A stretch of 64,000 nucleotides of DNA from Eriocheir sinensis (taxonomy: Eukaryota > Arthropoda > Malacostraca > Decapoda > Varunidae), in assembly GCF_024679095.1 (NCBI RefSeq), contig NW_026111757.1, positions 180,001-244,000 on the forward strand, written 5' to 3'. Shown here one piece after another: positions 11,170 to 21,212 of the stretch (position 1 is its first letter; each line of letters opens with the position of its first letter). A program made the translations under genes and the position numbers. The notes beneath the pieces were generated by a model that did no database searches, was not told where the DNA came from, and worked only from the letters and a program-made list of their open reading frames with translations.

Positions 11170-11563
11170 TCCACAACAACACCAAGAACAAGTCATCTAA
11201 CAACATTCATCCATTTTTGAATTTAAAATTCGATAAATTAGAATTGTCTAAGTCAGTTCGTCGAAATATTTTTTTGAAGAATTACATTCAGGTTGTAAGA
11301 GATTTTAAATTGGGTATTCTACCTGCTGACATATCCAGAGAAATAGAAATCGTTTCTTTGAATGACTCGAATGTAGCTTGCGTCGTGACACCATTAGGTC
11401 TTCATGTCGCATTGGTGGCTAGTAAACTTATAGTTTACCCGCGTCAGTACCAATTCGAAAACGTGTTCTGTTCGGAGGGAAAACAACATAGCCTTGTTTT
11501 TAATCCTAGTACGTCCAAGTGGAGTAGCGGGTGTAGCATCAACTTTAACATCTTTAAAATCCA
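11170..11563 (+). pseudogene. 3' fragment of the gene at 62675
   Basis: 394 bp nearly identical to 63519-63912 of the long open frame at the right end of the window, in the same phase (LELSKSVRR, LGILPADISREIE, VVTPLGLHVALVASKL). The 5' part of the gene is absent: the homology begins abruptly at 11170. After 11563 the frame passes into unrelated sequence. A truncated duplicate, not an independent gene. Confidence 0.85.
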
Positions 11564-11571
11564 ACAGTCTT

Positions 11572-11993
11572 ATGGCCGAAGAAAATTTTATCGCTGAAGG
11601 ACATATACATTGTAGGAGAAGATCCGACGTTATCTTTGATCAAATATCTCTTTGAGATCAAATGGACAGGACACGGGACGGAACAACACCTTCACCTGCG
11701 GTGATTTTAAAGAGACACATGTTCTTTCTGAACGACGAGCTTTGAGTCTGGTGTTTCTCTTTGGTTTGATGATATTGTTTCTTTTGTTTTTAATAAGGCT
11801 AGATGTTGATGTCAAAGTAGATCATGTCAACAGGTACATGAAGATCGTTGAAAAAACACCTCCTGTTTATTTAAATTATGTCGTGAGTGATTTATATGGA
11901 TTCAAAGACCATCCTTTATCCTCAAAGAGAAATATTGACGAATATGTCTACTACCAACAACATCCAGGGCAACTTCTACAGGTTTTGATGTAA
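11572..11993 (+). pseudogene. virus-like single-pass membrane protein, broken
   Basis: Starts at ATG 11572 (MAEENFIAEGH), hits TGA at 11653, continues in the same frame past a second ATG (11662) to a stop near 11742. The coding then carries on in another frame with a strong hydrophobic segment (LVFLFGLMILFLLFLI, about 11747-11800) and a hydrophilic tail to 11993. One stop and one frameshift therefore break it. AATAAA follows at about 12007. An envelope or membrane role is inference from the membrane segment. Confidence 0.55.
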
Positions 11994-12089
11994 TTGGTAT
12001 TTGTCTAATAAAATCATACTATATTCTAGTGTTATTTTTATTTTCCTTACAGCTTATGTTACATTTAATGTTGAAAATATCATCATAGT

Positions 12090-13623
12090 TTAACACGGTT
12101 TCTTCGGGTTACAATTAATATTGAAAATATCATCATAGTTCAACACGGTTTCTTCGGGAACGTAGTCACCCAACATAGAGTCGTAAACAATCTTCGATGC
12201 ATTGTATACTTCAGGTTTGTAACTTTCCAAAGTTGCTGCATCCGATGTATTAAAAAACTGCACAAATTCAGATTGCATTCCAAGATAAAATTGGAGAGTT
12301 AATCTGCAAACGTTAGCCTTTACCATTGAAAATACACTAGGACAGAGCAACAACACATCGATATTCCATCCCTTCGATTTAAAAAGTTCTTATACAGAAT
12401 GTAAAACAAATACAGAGTCGAAAAGGTTGCATTCTCGTTAGTGTGGAAACTCTTATTTAAATTAAATTTGATTTGAGATAAATAATCATACATCAATATT
12501 GCATTAGTGGTAAATTTTTTTGTAGTATCCTTTCCAAAGAAGAGATCGAGTACATTGTTTGGTTCAAGCGTTTCTAGCCGATACATCGGATTAAATTTAG
12601 ATTTCATCATTTCCAATAACGAAACCACAAAAGAATGCATTACGTTATGAACCGATATCATATTTTTTTTTAAATCCAAGATACAGAGTCAATCCCATAC
12701 TTCATGAGTTTTCCCATGTCTTTCCTTCTGCTAGTGTCATCTACCAAGATTGTGAGTAACTCCACCGCTGGGTAAGAACCTAAGACACAACTGAGGTTAT
12801 TCAGGTTACCATTGTCTTCGTTTATAGACGGAGTTTTATTTAACAGCATTTTTGAAATTAAGGTTGTAGAGTATAAACTAGAGATGCGTTTATCATTTTC
12901 ACTGATTAAGTTCTCCTGAGTAAGAACATCACTTTCGTACATAAAATAATTTCCAGCTCGGTTGTATTCGATAGAAGCACCTATCACATCGACGTTGTCT
13001 GTTATCAATTTAGGGTTAGCTTTAAAACTCGGACGCAAGAATTTTATTCTATCCTCCAATGATTTGGGTTGTTCAATTTCCATTTTTTCTTCGCTGGGTT
13101 GCTCAACTTCCATTTTTTCTTCCCGTAGTTCTTCTTCGCCTCTTGTAGCGCTAGTTGATAGTGGTGGTGGTGGAGGAGGCTCCTCGTGGGGATCTTCTGG
13201 TGCACTATCTACCTCTGCATCTCCCACAATCATTGCTACCTCTGCATCTCCCACAATCATTGGTGCAGGCTCTTCTGGTGTTTGATATCCTGGTATTGTA
13301 TCTACCACAATCATTGATGTAGGATCTAATGCTGCAGGTGTAGGCTCTCCTGGTGGTGAAAGTGGTGGTGGTGGTGGTAGCGGTGATAGTGGTGGTGGCG
13401 GTGGCATTGGTTGCAAAGGTAGCGGTGGTGGTGATGGTGGCGGTGGTAGCGGTGGCATTGGTTGCAAAGGTAGCGGTGGTCTGGATGCTGGATCATTTAG
13501 GCTTTCTTCCATTTCCATTTGTATCGAATTATTTTCAACATTCGAGCTTTCTTCTATGGTGTCATTGCTAACCGGCTCATTTAAAAGGGCTTCTTCTGTG
13601 CTTTCTGTTATTGAATCGCTCAT
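12090..13623 (-). pseudogene. proline-rich, acidic virus-like protein, frameshifted
   Basis: Begins at ATG 13623 on the minus strand. Residues 45-105 are a Pro/Leu-rich block (repeated LPLQPMPP), followed by a duplicated MIVGDAEV motif, a second poly-Pro run and a duplicated EEKM(E)xEQP motif, then a globular-looking C-terminal part. The frame stops at 12670 beside a T9 run (A9 on the coding strand, 12663-12671). Protein-like sequence continues in a second frame (12679-12320) and then a third (12356-12090). Two single-base shifts would explain this. Function unknown; starts five bases from the divergent gene at 13629. Confidence 0.65.
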
Positions 13624-13628
13624 TCAGG

Positions 13629-14249
13629 ATGGAAAAGGACAACAACAACGACAGTAGCTTTAAGTCAGTTGCTTCTGCTACGTTGAAGGAATTGAATTAT
13701 TATTATAAAACTTTAAAACAATGTATATCGTCACAACCAGAAATACGAAAACATTGTTATAACAATCAGGTGAATCACAAAGGTCAGGTTCTCGGTTGTT
13801 CTCACTGTCAACAGAGTTACAATAGTCATCTGGATGATGAAGAAGATTCAGACCGCACGCAAGATATACTTACAACAGCTGCGTTCTATGGCTTGATTCT
13901 CTCTACTGGATCGCTAACCAATTCAAATTTAGTTTCTTTGTGTTCTTGGTTGCAGAAACACGATAGGAGTCTTGCGTCGTTAAATTACGACAGTTTTGTC
14001 GACGTTGTATATAGTGATTTTGATCCGCTCGAGGTGGATCTCTTGAATCAACATCAACAACAACAACCACATCAGCAGCATCAAGACAACCGCAACGACA
14101 AGAAAAAGGATGAATCCGTACTTGAGACAATTGAAGTCGGTGATGATTGCCCCTTACTCGGCGACACCTTCGTGAGAGAGAGTGTTGAACGACCAACTGT
14201 CGACTCTATACCACGCGTTAGAGTTGTACGATCAAAATCTCGACGGTGA
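13629..14249 (+). CDS. unknown virus-like protein with Cys/His and Gln/His-rich segments
   Basis: Starts with ATG at 13629, only five bases from the divergent start at 13623. About 206 residues: a Cys/His cluster near residues 45-65 (CYNNQVNHKGQVLGCSHC), an acidic DDEEDSD patch, a helical middle, a Gln/His run near 145-160, and a basic C-terminus (RVRVVRSKSRR) that could act as a nuclear signal. The cysteine spacing suggests metal binding but matches no family I can name. Its end overlaps the next gene in another frame. Confidence 0.6.
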   Translation: MEKDNNNDSSFKSVASATLKELNYYYKTLKQCISSQPEIRKHCYNNQVNHKGQVLGCSHCQQSYNSHLDDEEDSDRTQDILTTAAFYGLILSTGSLTNSNLVSLCSWLQKHDRSLASLNYDSFVDVVYSDFDPLEVDLLNQHQQQQPHQQHQDNRNDKKKDESVLETIEVGDDCPLLGDTFVRESVERPTVDSIPRVRVVRSKSRR

Positions 14250-14790
14250 GAAATATTTATCTTCAAATACAGCTTCGGATGCCAACATCATTACATGCAC
14301 TATGTTTTCAGAAACACCCATGACCAGAGACATGTTACCCGGACAGTACAACTCTAACATGTTAAAGTTAGTCGCCTCAAGCGGATCTGTTGTACCAGTG
14401 CGAGGATTACACAGTCGTCCGGTTACTTGCAGTATAACTGCGACACCAGTGTTAATCAGCAACTCTTTCTTGTTAAAGTTTTTTGTGGACAAGGCTATGT
14501 ATAATAGAATGTTAGTCTTCAATCTCGAAACTGACTTCACTACTGTTAATAACAACATCAATGTGGAAATCGGAGAACGAATGATTGCGGCTTGGATGAA
14601 AGTGTGTCACGCTCGTCACATCATGCGTCTCTATCCTGAGTTGTCCTCATCCGTGTTGATGAACGATTGTGTTAATGATTGGATTTGCGTTTCTGGTCGT
14701 AAAGATGTCACCGACCCAGAACAAATCATTACTCTTTTTCAACAGTATTTCTCAAGCATGTTAAAACTAAAAAGTGCTCAAATTAAGTGA
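14182..14790 (+). CDS. unknown virus-like protein, 5' end uncertain
   Basis: Open for 202 codons from a GTG, overlapping the previous gene by 68 bases. The first ATG is 40 codons in (TMFSETPMTRDM, about 14302), so translation probably starts there or the N-terminus was lost. Composition is that of a folded protein, with no domain recognised. It is followed eight bases downstream by the next ORF, giving a compact same-strand cluster 13629-15272. Confidence 0.55.
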   Translation: MLNDQLSTLYHALELYDQNLDGEKYLSSNTASDANIITCTMFSETPMTRDMLPGQYNSNMLKLVASSGSVVPVRGLHSRPVTCSITATPVLISNSFLLKFFVDKAMYNRMLVFNLETDFTTVNNNINVEIGERMIAAWMKVCHARHIMRLYPELSSSVLMNDCVNDWICVSGRKDVTDPEQIITLFQQYFSSMLKLKSAQIK

Positions 14791-14798
14791 GAATAGTA

Positions 14799-15272
14799 AT
14801 GTTGTTAAGTTATACGAATCAGCTAATTATTTCTTGCATGCTTACGGATCTCTTCTTGGCGTCTCGACCTAGTCCTGTTGTTGTTCAGAACGGACGACAA
14901 TCGCTACCGAGATGTTCGCCAAGGTTGGTGGATTTTCGATCTAGTCCTGTTGTTATTCAGAATCGACGACAATCGATGACGAGAAGTAACAGCTGCTCAC
15001 CATCTTCACCCAAAGTAGCGGCAAGTTCTCCTCTGGAGAGAGTCATCATATATTCGGTAGGTCAAGCCGTCTCACTTATTAATGTGTTCCTTAACATTGC
15101 ACATTTTCTTCAGAAAACGGATGTCGATAACACTTTAGATGCATTGAAGAGTGAAATTGAGAAAGTTCGTTTACCGTATTTAGACTTGGCACAAATTAGA
15201 AATATTTTAGAAAAAACTGACATGTCTGTTCTTACTAATGATCCTCACGGATTCTTGAACACTGTGACGTAG
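14799..15272 (+). CDS. unknown virus-like protein ending in a repeat
   Basis: Starts at ATG 14799 (MLLSYTNQ). Contains a duplicated PSPVVVQNGRQS / SSPVVIQNRRQS motif (residues 25-60), a Ser/Pro-rich linker and a helical C-terminal part. The frame ends with VT and TAG inside a TGACGTAG unit, the first unit of a repeat found also at 47.5 and 50.2 kb, so the true C-terminus is probably missing. The end (NDPHGFLN) resembles NPHGFID in the gene at 17911-18460, perhaps a paralogue. Confidence 0.55.
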   Translation: MLLSYTNQLIISCMLTDLFLASRPSPVVVQNGRQSLPRCSPRLVDFRSSPVVIQNRRQSMTRSNSCSPSSPKVAASSPLERVIIYSVGQAVSLINVFLNIAHFLQKTDVDNTLDALKSEIEKVRLPYLDLAQIRNILEKTDMSVLTNDPHGFLNTVT

Positions 15273-15375
15273 TCTCTAGCAAAAATAGTAGTGATGTAAC
15301 AATACTGTGACGTAGTCTAATAATAACACGAGGGTGATAATCACCTGCAAAAAACACGAGGGTGGTGTGAACAAC
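15260..15375 (+). repeat. TGACGTAG-type repeat, short copy
   Basis: About one and a half units of the family also seen at 47500-48085 (inverse) and 50165-50680 (same direction): TGTGACGTAGTCT, AACAATACTGTGACG, and ACACGAGGGTGATAATCACC. Contains CRE-like TGACGT half-sites. Confidence 0.8.
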
Positions 15376-15453
15376 GTTGAAAACTTTTTTAATCATGAAA
15401 GGAAACTAGTAAACAACAATGAAGCAGCAGCAGCAGCACCGATCGACTTCACC

Positions 15454-15986
15454 AGTAAATGACCGAAGGATCTTCCGATTTCGGATATCCTATCTTTTCT
15501 CAAAAACGATTTTGAAAATATTATGAAATGTATAAAAAGTCGTTTAATGGTAGTGGTAAGCGAAAAAGAATTTGAAATTATTGCCGATCTTTGTAAAGAA
15601 ATAATTAAAATGATGGTTGATAGTAAACACGTGGCTGTCAATCCCAAAAAAAATTTAGAGAATGTAAGCACTAAAGTTATACTCGAGAGCAATGCCACAG
15701 GGGTGTACATAGACGGGGATGGCTTGATCTCACATCTGTCCGATGTTCAAAGACCAGATCAAACCTTAAAGACATCAGACACAATTTGATAAGAAACCTA
15801 CTTAACATTATCAAAGCCTATAAAATCAACACGTATCTCACCAATAACTCACTCAAAGAAACTATGTATGAAAATATGTTCACGGCTGCTATTCCGTTCT
15901 CTTCTGTGTTCGCAAGGTTCTTGTATGACGACATCGAAGGTTATGGTGCACACCTACAAGCTGTGTTAGCAGAATTAAAACTTTGA
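15454..15986 (+). pseudogene. unknown virus-like gene with one frameshift
   Basis: Coding starts upstream of ATG 15523 (open from about 15454, ILSFLKNDFEN) and ends at 15789 in one frame. From about 15760 a second frame gives convincing protein to 15986 (NLLNIIKAYKINTYL, FLYDDIEGYGAHLQAV). A one-base change between 15745 and 15790 would explain it. AATAAA occurs six bases after the final stop. Function unknown. Confidence 0.55.
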
Positions 15987-16009
15987 TTCAATAAAATATA
16001 TATTTATAA

Positions 16010-16130
16010 CTAACATGTCTTAATAGCCAAAAAGTGGGGTCCGGTATTTTACGTCTCCGTGCAAGACAAAAGCAATGACTTATGCTTTAATTTCGCAACA
16101 TGTGGATGAGGGATACACGAACTAAACTAC
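16010..16130 (+). repeat. dispersed repeat, copy 1
   Basis: AAAAAGTGGGGTCC, ACGTCTCCGTGCAAGACA, TTTCGCAACATGTGG and ATACACGAACTAAAC recur in reverse complement at about 61080-61180. It carries the GGACCCCACTTT core found in several other non-coding places of the window. Confidence 0.75.
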
Positions 16131-17140
16131 ATGGCATGTGTAAACAAAGTGTATACACAAGTTATCGACAGAGTGGGGTCCGGATCTACATAGGGGTATA
16201 CACAAGGTATCGACAGGGTGGGGTCCGGATCTACATAGGGGTATACACAAGGTATCGACAGAGTGGGGTCCGGATCTACATAGGGGTATACACAAGCTTC
16301 TTTGACGACACTTCGCCCGAAGGCACTTCTCTGAGCGTAATCCGTTACCCCTACGCGAGGTAGATCATTGGGATGGTCAACACAACTTGATATCAAATCG
16401 TCAATAGTGATGGAATCCGAGTTGATAGACTTCATGAAGACAATGTTACATAGACGTTGGATACAATCGCTCTTATCTTCCGTCAATAATCGTTTGATGA
16501 AAGCAGCAGGTCTAGAAGCGAGGAAAGCTCTTCGACCCAACAGAAAGGAGATGAAGTGTTTTTCGATAAACTCGTTCCAATTCCTTGTATCGAAACCATT
16601 GAAATCAAATCCTTCTGTTATGGTGGACATGATGTTTTCATAAAATTCATCGTTAGTACCCAACATCCCCAGCATGTAAGCTGTGTAAGTGTAGAAAAAG
16701 GTAGTGTCTTCTTCAATATCAAAGAAACGTCCTTCACTCTCACATCTTGAGAAATAGGAATTGGATGTGGGTAATACTGCTGAAGATTTCCAAGACCGAC
16801 TGACAATGTAGAGACTCGTGATGAACGGGAGTAGTCTCTTGGCGTCGTCTCCATTCGTCCCATTGAGTGCATAAATTTCCCAATTTTCAATGCACAACCT
16901 GAACACAATACAAGACATTAACACTCTGGTAAAGTAAAAGTCTCTGTTAGTGTCTTCCAGAGACATTAGAAATGTTACCCTCTCATCAACAGTGAGATCT
17001 GCTTCATCATTCCAACGCGAAAACCTTATGTTTTCATTTTGAGTTTCTTTCAAATTGATTTTAGAAGCTGTGTCGTTACTAGAGAGGAATTCGCTACAAT
17101 TAATAAAGTTTTCGGTTGAACGCGAATCGTCGGCATTCAT
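16127..17140 (-). CDS. unknown virus-like protein with a C-terminal minisatellite
   Basis: Intact 337-codon frame from ATG 17140. Residues 1-285 look like a soluble, mainly helical protein; no membrane segment or recognised motif. The last 50 residues are three copies of a 15-residue unit (CVYPYVDPDPTLSIP), encoded by a 45-bp minisatellite at 16147-16296. That minisatellite resembles the non-coding repeat at 60720-61090, so the native C-terminus may have been replaced by repeat DNA. One of the few unbroken long genes here. Confidence 0.7.
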   Translation of the reverse strand: MNADDSRSTENFINCSEFLSSNDTASKINLKETQNENIRFSRWNDEADLTVDERVTFLMSLEDTNRDFYFTRVLMSCIVFRLCIENWEIYALNGTNGDDAKRLLPFITSLYIVSRSWKSSAVLPTSNSYFSRCESEGRFFDIEEDTTFFYTYTAYMLGMLGTNDEFYENIMSTITEGFDFNGFDTRNWNEFIEKHFISFLLGRRAFLASRPAAFIKRLLTEDKSDCIQRLCNIVFMKSINSDSITIDDLISSCVDHPNDLPRVGVTDYAQRSAFGRSVVKEACVYPYVDPDPTLSIPCVYPYVDPDPTLSIPCVYPYVDPDPTLSITCVYTLFTHAM

Positions 17141-17354
17141 GATCGTTTCGTAAGCTCACAGTAGCTCAAGTGGGGTCTAAATTTGTCAATTTTGTCTCAT
17201 AAGTAGGTCCTACACCTCACCGAACAAATTGAAAGGTTGACTGAGGGTAGAGAAAATGGGATTATAGAGTTTAGAAATAAAAAAAAGCCTTTAATATTTC
17301 ATCTACTTTATTTGAATACAGAGGTGAGTAATTCTTCAACCAGTAGAGTTTGAT

Positions 17355-17903
17355 TTATTCTTCAACCAGAAGAGATATGGGTTGAGTTAGAGACAAGACA
17401 GGTCTGTCAGGTATACCTAATAATTGTAGTTCGTCGAGATCTTCTTTACTTGCTTTATTCAATTTGTTTTTCAGAAACAACAGATAGGGAGTCACAACGT
17501 CTTCTATACTCTTCGCCAACAAAGATGGGACGGTGATTGATTGTTGTACATCTGATGCATCTCTCAAACGGTTGTAAGCGTTAGCAGCAGCGAAGTAGGC
17601 AAACTGCGTCCAGCCTGGAGTGTCTGTACACAAGCCGTGACGAAAACGTTGACATTGTTTCACCAAACCCGCGAACACCACATATTCATTGGGGGATAAC
17701 CACATATCTCTGACTCTTCTCGTCTTTGGCTCCAAGAATGACACCGGTAGAAACTTTGAATTGAAATGTTGGTCGCGTTGCTTGTTGTATAATTTCATTC
17801 GAAATGTATGACGTATGGTCAAAGCAACCAGTAGAACGATTAACATTAAAATGCTGAACACACCCAACACGTGAGACCAATTTAAATAGCGCAATTCAGT
17901 CAT
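17355..17903 (-). CDS. single-pass membrane protein, virus-like
   Basis: 182 residues from ATG 17903, intact. Residues 13-33 form one strong membrane segment (VLGVFSILMLIVLLVALTI) followed by a basic stretch (RHTFRMK). The rest is a soluble domain with two cysteines near 84 and 92. The layout, N-terminal anchor plus domain, is that of many small structural envelope proteins of nimaviruses and related viruses, but I cannot match it to one. It starts eight bases after the end of the broken gene at 17911-18460 on the same strand. Confidence 0.65.
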   Translation of the reverse strand: MTELRYLNWSHVLGVFSILMLIVLLVALTIRHTFRMKLYNKQRDQHFNSKFLPVSFLEPKTRRVRDMWLSPNEYVVFAGLVKQCQRFRHGLCTDTPGWTQFAYFAAANAYNRLRDASDVQQSITVPSLLAKSIEDVVTPYLLFLKNKLNKASKEDLDELQLLGIPDRPVLSLTQPISLLVEE

Positions 17904-17910
17904 TGTTTTG

Positions 17911-18460
17911 TTAATATGTCTCTGTTTTTAGTTTCATGTTCCATGCCTCTTCAAGATTTTTCACAGACATTATTGATTCTGAAAACACTACTTCTGAATT
18001 GTCGATTTCATGCACATGTAAATAACCTTGTTTAATGAAATTGATATTAATTTCATATTTTTTGAAGATTTTCATTGGTTTGGAATAAGTTATTATTTAA
18101 CGTGGCATGAACTTTAAAATCGTCAATGATAGGTTTGTTGTTATTGATTGGAAGAGTCATGTTTTTACGAAAATTAAGAAATGCAAGGAGATCATTGTTG
18201 TTGAGTAAATCGATGAATCCGTGAGGATTATCAGTTATTTTTAAATTCATGGCTAACGCTCTTGGCATGACGTATTCAATGATTGTGTTCGTCTCATTGT
18301 TAAATTTAGAAGAGGGTGTGGCGAGAGCAACAGCGGCGGCGGCTTTGCGTTTACGGCGAAGTGCTGCCGCTGCCGCACTCGGATCTGTTATGATAATCTC
18401 TACCCCGCCATTCAATAGAGTGTTGGGTAGAGTAACCTTCATGAGAGCGTCCATCTGCAA
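17911..18460 (-). pseudogene. unknown virus-like gene with nuclear-signal-like patch, frameshifted
   Basis: From about 18454 on the minus strand: an Ala-rich segment with a basic LRRKRK motif (possible nuclear localisation signal), then a folded-looking part with NPHGFID. The frame stops at 18053 directly at a T6 run (18058-18063). Clear protein-like reading continues in another frame to TAA at 17911 (for example GYLHVHEIDNSEVVF). One base in the homopolymer separates the two halves. The 5' end touches the repeat array at 18465. Confidence 0.6.
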
Positions 18461-18477
18461 TGTATTGTGTATCTTTA

Positions 18478-19700
18478 TCTTCTGAAGCTTCCGATTCTGA
18501 ATTTAGTTCGTACTGAATGTCGTCTAACCTTGTGTGAGTTGAATGTGTGTCTTTATTTTCCGAAGCTTACGATTCTGAATTTCGTTCGTACTGAATGTCG
18601 TCTAACCTTGTGTGAGTTGAATGTGTGTCTTTATCTTCCGAAGCTTCCAATTCTGAATTTAGTTCGTACTGAATGTCGTCTAACCTTGTGTGAGTTGAAT
18701 GTGTATATTTGTCTTCCGAAGCTTCCGATTCTGAATTTAGTTCGTACTGAATGTCGTCTACCTTTGATTGAAGTGAATGTGTGTCTTTGTCTTCCGATAC
18801 TTCCGATTCTGAATTTAGTTTTTATAGTTAAAACAAAATGCGATGCAAGTAACGTCATAATATGCACAGACACACTCACAACTGTAGAGTCAGAATTGGA
18901 CACTCCATAAGACAAGGTTACACATTCACCTCAATACAGTTTAGTTGACATTCAATGCGATTAGACATTAGTGTCTTTGTCTTCCGAAGCTTCCGATTCT
19001 GAATTTAGTTCGTACTGAATGTCGTCTAACCTTGTGTGAGTTGAATGTGTGTCTTTGTCTTCCGAAGCTTCCGATTCTGAATTTAGTTCGTACTGAATGT
19101 CGTCTAACCTTGAGTGAGGTGAATGTGTGTCTTTGTCTTCCGAAGCTTCCGATTCTGAATTTAGTTCGTACTGAATGTCGTCTAACCTTGTGTGAGTTGA
19201 ATATGTACCTTTGTCTTCCGAAGCTTCCGATTCTGAATTTAGTTCGTACTGAATGTCATCTAACCTTGTGTGAAGTGAATGTGTGTCTTTGTCTTCCGAA
19301 GCTTCCGATTCTGATTTTTAGTTCGTACTGAATGTCGTCTACCTTGTGTGAGGTGAATGTGTGTCTTTATCTTCTGAAGCTTCCGATTCTGAATTTAGTT
19401 CGTACTGAATGTCGTCTAACTTTGTGTGAGTTGAATGTGTGTCTTTGTCTTCCGAAGTTTCCGATTCTGAATTTAGTTCGTACTGAATGTCGTCTAACCT
19501 TGTGTGAGTTGAATGTGTGTCTTTGTCTTCCGAAGCCTGATTCTGAATTTAGTTCGTACTGAATATCGTCTAACCTTATGTGAGGTGAATGTGTGTCTTT
19601 GTCTTCCGAAGCTGCGATTCTGATTTTTAGTTCGTACTGAATGTCGTCTACCTTTGATTGAAGTGAATGTGTGTTTTTGTTTTCCGATACTTCCGATTCT
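18478..19700 (+). repeat. 78-bp direct repeat array (array 1)
   Basis: About 14 units of roughly 78 bp in two blocks (18480-18830, 18970-19700) around a short divergent piece. Each unit has CTTCCGAAGCTTCCGATTCT, TTTAGTTCGTACTGAATGTC and GAATGTGTGTCTTTGTC. 78 is divisible by three. On the minus strand the unit is stop-free and reads as a 26-residue acidic repeat (ELNSESEASEDKDTHS plus a variable part). Related arrays lie at 25020-26710, 44575-44745 and 59690-60720. Confidence 0.93.
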
Positions 19701-19704
19701 GAAT

Positions 19705-20141
19705 TTAGTTTTTATAGTTAAAACAAAATGCGATGCAAGTAACGTCATGGATTTTAAAGATGTTAAAGTTGATGCTACACCCGCTACTCCACTTGGACGT
19801 ACTACGATTAAAAACAAGGCTATGTTGTTTTCCCTCCGAACAGAACACGTTTTCGAATTGGTACTGACGCGGGTAAACTATAAGTTTACTAGCCATCAAT
19901 GCGACATGAAGACCTAATGGTGTCACGACGCAAGCTACATTCGAGTCATTCAAAGAAACGATTTCTATTTCTCTGGATATGTCAGCAGGTAGAATACCCA
20001 ATTTAAAATCTCTTACAACCTGAATGTAATTCTTCAAAAAATTATTTCGACGAACTGACTTAGACAATTCTAATTTATCGAATTTTAAATTCAAAAATGG
20101 ATGAATGTTGTTAGATGACTTGTTCTTGGTGTTGTTGTGGA
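19705..20141 (-). pseudogene. 3' fragment of the gene at 62675, arm B copy
   Basis: Homologous to 63519-63912 and beyond. On the minus strand it has an A5 run where the right-hand copy has A6, so the frame meets TAA at 19705, just before the acidic 78-bp repeats. The 5' part of the gene is missing; upstream, the open frame continues only as antisense of the small ORF at 20162. Confidence 0.85.
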
Positions 20142-20161
20142 CATGTTTTCTATTAGAAAAC

Positions 20162-20326
20162 ATGAGTACAAATATAACCACCGAATTTTTAGGTTTTAGA
20201 TTTATTAAGATGAAGATATCTAATAAAATGGGCATTTACTACTTTCCACCTTGGATGAAACTCATCAAGAGTGTACAAAGTGAACCCCCATCCCTATTTT
20301 ATAGAATAATAAAATCATTGATTTAA
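20162..20326 (+). CDS. small ORF, arm B copy
   Basis: Same 54-residue frame as 11149-10985, with ATG and stop preserved and one substitution (ISNKMG for IPNKMG). Too short and too little diverged to prove coding. Confidence 0.35.
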   Translation: MSTNITTEFLGFRFIKMKISNKMGIYYFPPWMKLIKSVQSEPPSLFYRIIKSLI

Positions 20327-20389
20327 TTTTTTGTATATATACCCAATATTCCTTCCTTTTTTATTATCCTTGTATCCCGTTATCACAAT

Positions 20390-20655
20390 TACATCCAAAT
20401 AAAACTTCATTTATTCCGTTCTTACCTAACACAGGAAGTACCCTATTGGATGGAAATATGTCACAATGGAACACATTCGAAGAAATGATAAAACTTTTAT
20501 TAATGAAACTAAAAATATGATTTCTAGTGCTGACAGAAAAAATATAATTTTAAGGAGGCAGGTAAATTAACCTTAACAAACTGATGTAAATCAACAAGAC
20601 TGGTCCTCTTCTTATTAGTAGACACATGAAGAATTGTAACATAAGGAGAATTACA
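20390..20655 (-). pseudogene. unknown ORF, arm B copy, frameshifted
   Basis: Counterpart of 10334-10947 without the SINE. One extra base in the A run at 20537-20542 (A6 against A5 in the third copy) shifts the frame. Shows the empty SINE site near 20435-20450. Confidence 0.5.
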
Positions 20656-20699
20656 AATTTGTCTGATACTTTAATTTCCAAGTTCTAGAAGGGTTGATT

Positions 20700-21210
20700 C
20701 TAAATTCTCACATGGTTGACAACTGAAGTGAAAATAACGCAGACGGATATTATAATCGTAGTTCTTTAACTTGTCCACAACACCCCACCCCACTGCTGCT
20801 AATCTGTAGCCTCCCTCCCTCCTCCTCCTCTTAGTTTGAGCCACCCTACCACCCACCCACCCCTCCCTCTTGTTTTTCCAAGTGGGGTCCAGATCTGCAG
20901 GGGGGTCATGACATATAGTGATTCGTAATAAGTCCGAAATTAATTTTGCCACGAGAATGGGGAGAGGGTGGTTGTGACAGCTGTGTAGGTGGTGGTTTAG
21001 GTGGTGGTGGTGGTTTAGGTTAGGTTAGGTGGTGGTGGTGGTTTAGGTGGTGACTCACTCACCACACCCGCCTTAAGCCTCCTACTACTACTACTAAGCC
21101 GCCGCCACGCCACGACCACCCACCCACACCCCACACACACCCCGGTTTAGTTCCGCAATAATTTCAACAATGTATATAAAATGCAAATATATCAGGTAAA
21201 TCTGGACCCA
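20700..21210. other. low-complexity spacer, arm B
   Basis: CCTCC- and CCACC-rich runs, GGTTTAGG / TTAGGTTAGG near 21000-21030, and the AAGTGGGGTCCAGATCTGC motif near 20880. Counterpart of 9700-10230. No gene. Confidence 0.6.
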
Positions 21211-21212
21211 GT

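Larger units (their letters stand above)
7681..11563 (+). repeat. inverted duplication, arm A
   Basis: This segment is repeated in reverse complement at 19748-24711 (arm B). The match starts abruptly at GGTTTGATCC (7681) against 24711, and stops at 11563 against 19748. Arm A contains a SINE (10517-10875) absent from arm B; arm B has a much longer repeat array (22500-24190) where A has only about 250 bp. Point differences and small indels are scattered through both, so neither is a simple assembly echo. Confidence 0.9.

Noticed and set aside
12660..12690. Programmed minus-one frameshift site in the proline-rich gene
   Set aside because: The stop codon precedes the A-run in the zero frame and the heptamer phase does not fit a usual slippery site; an indel is simpler.
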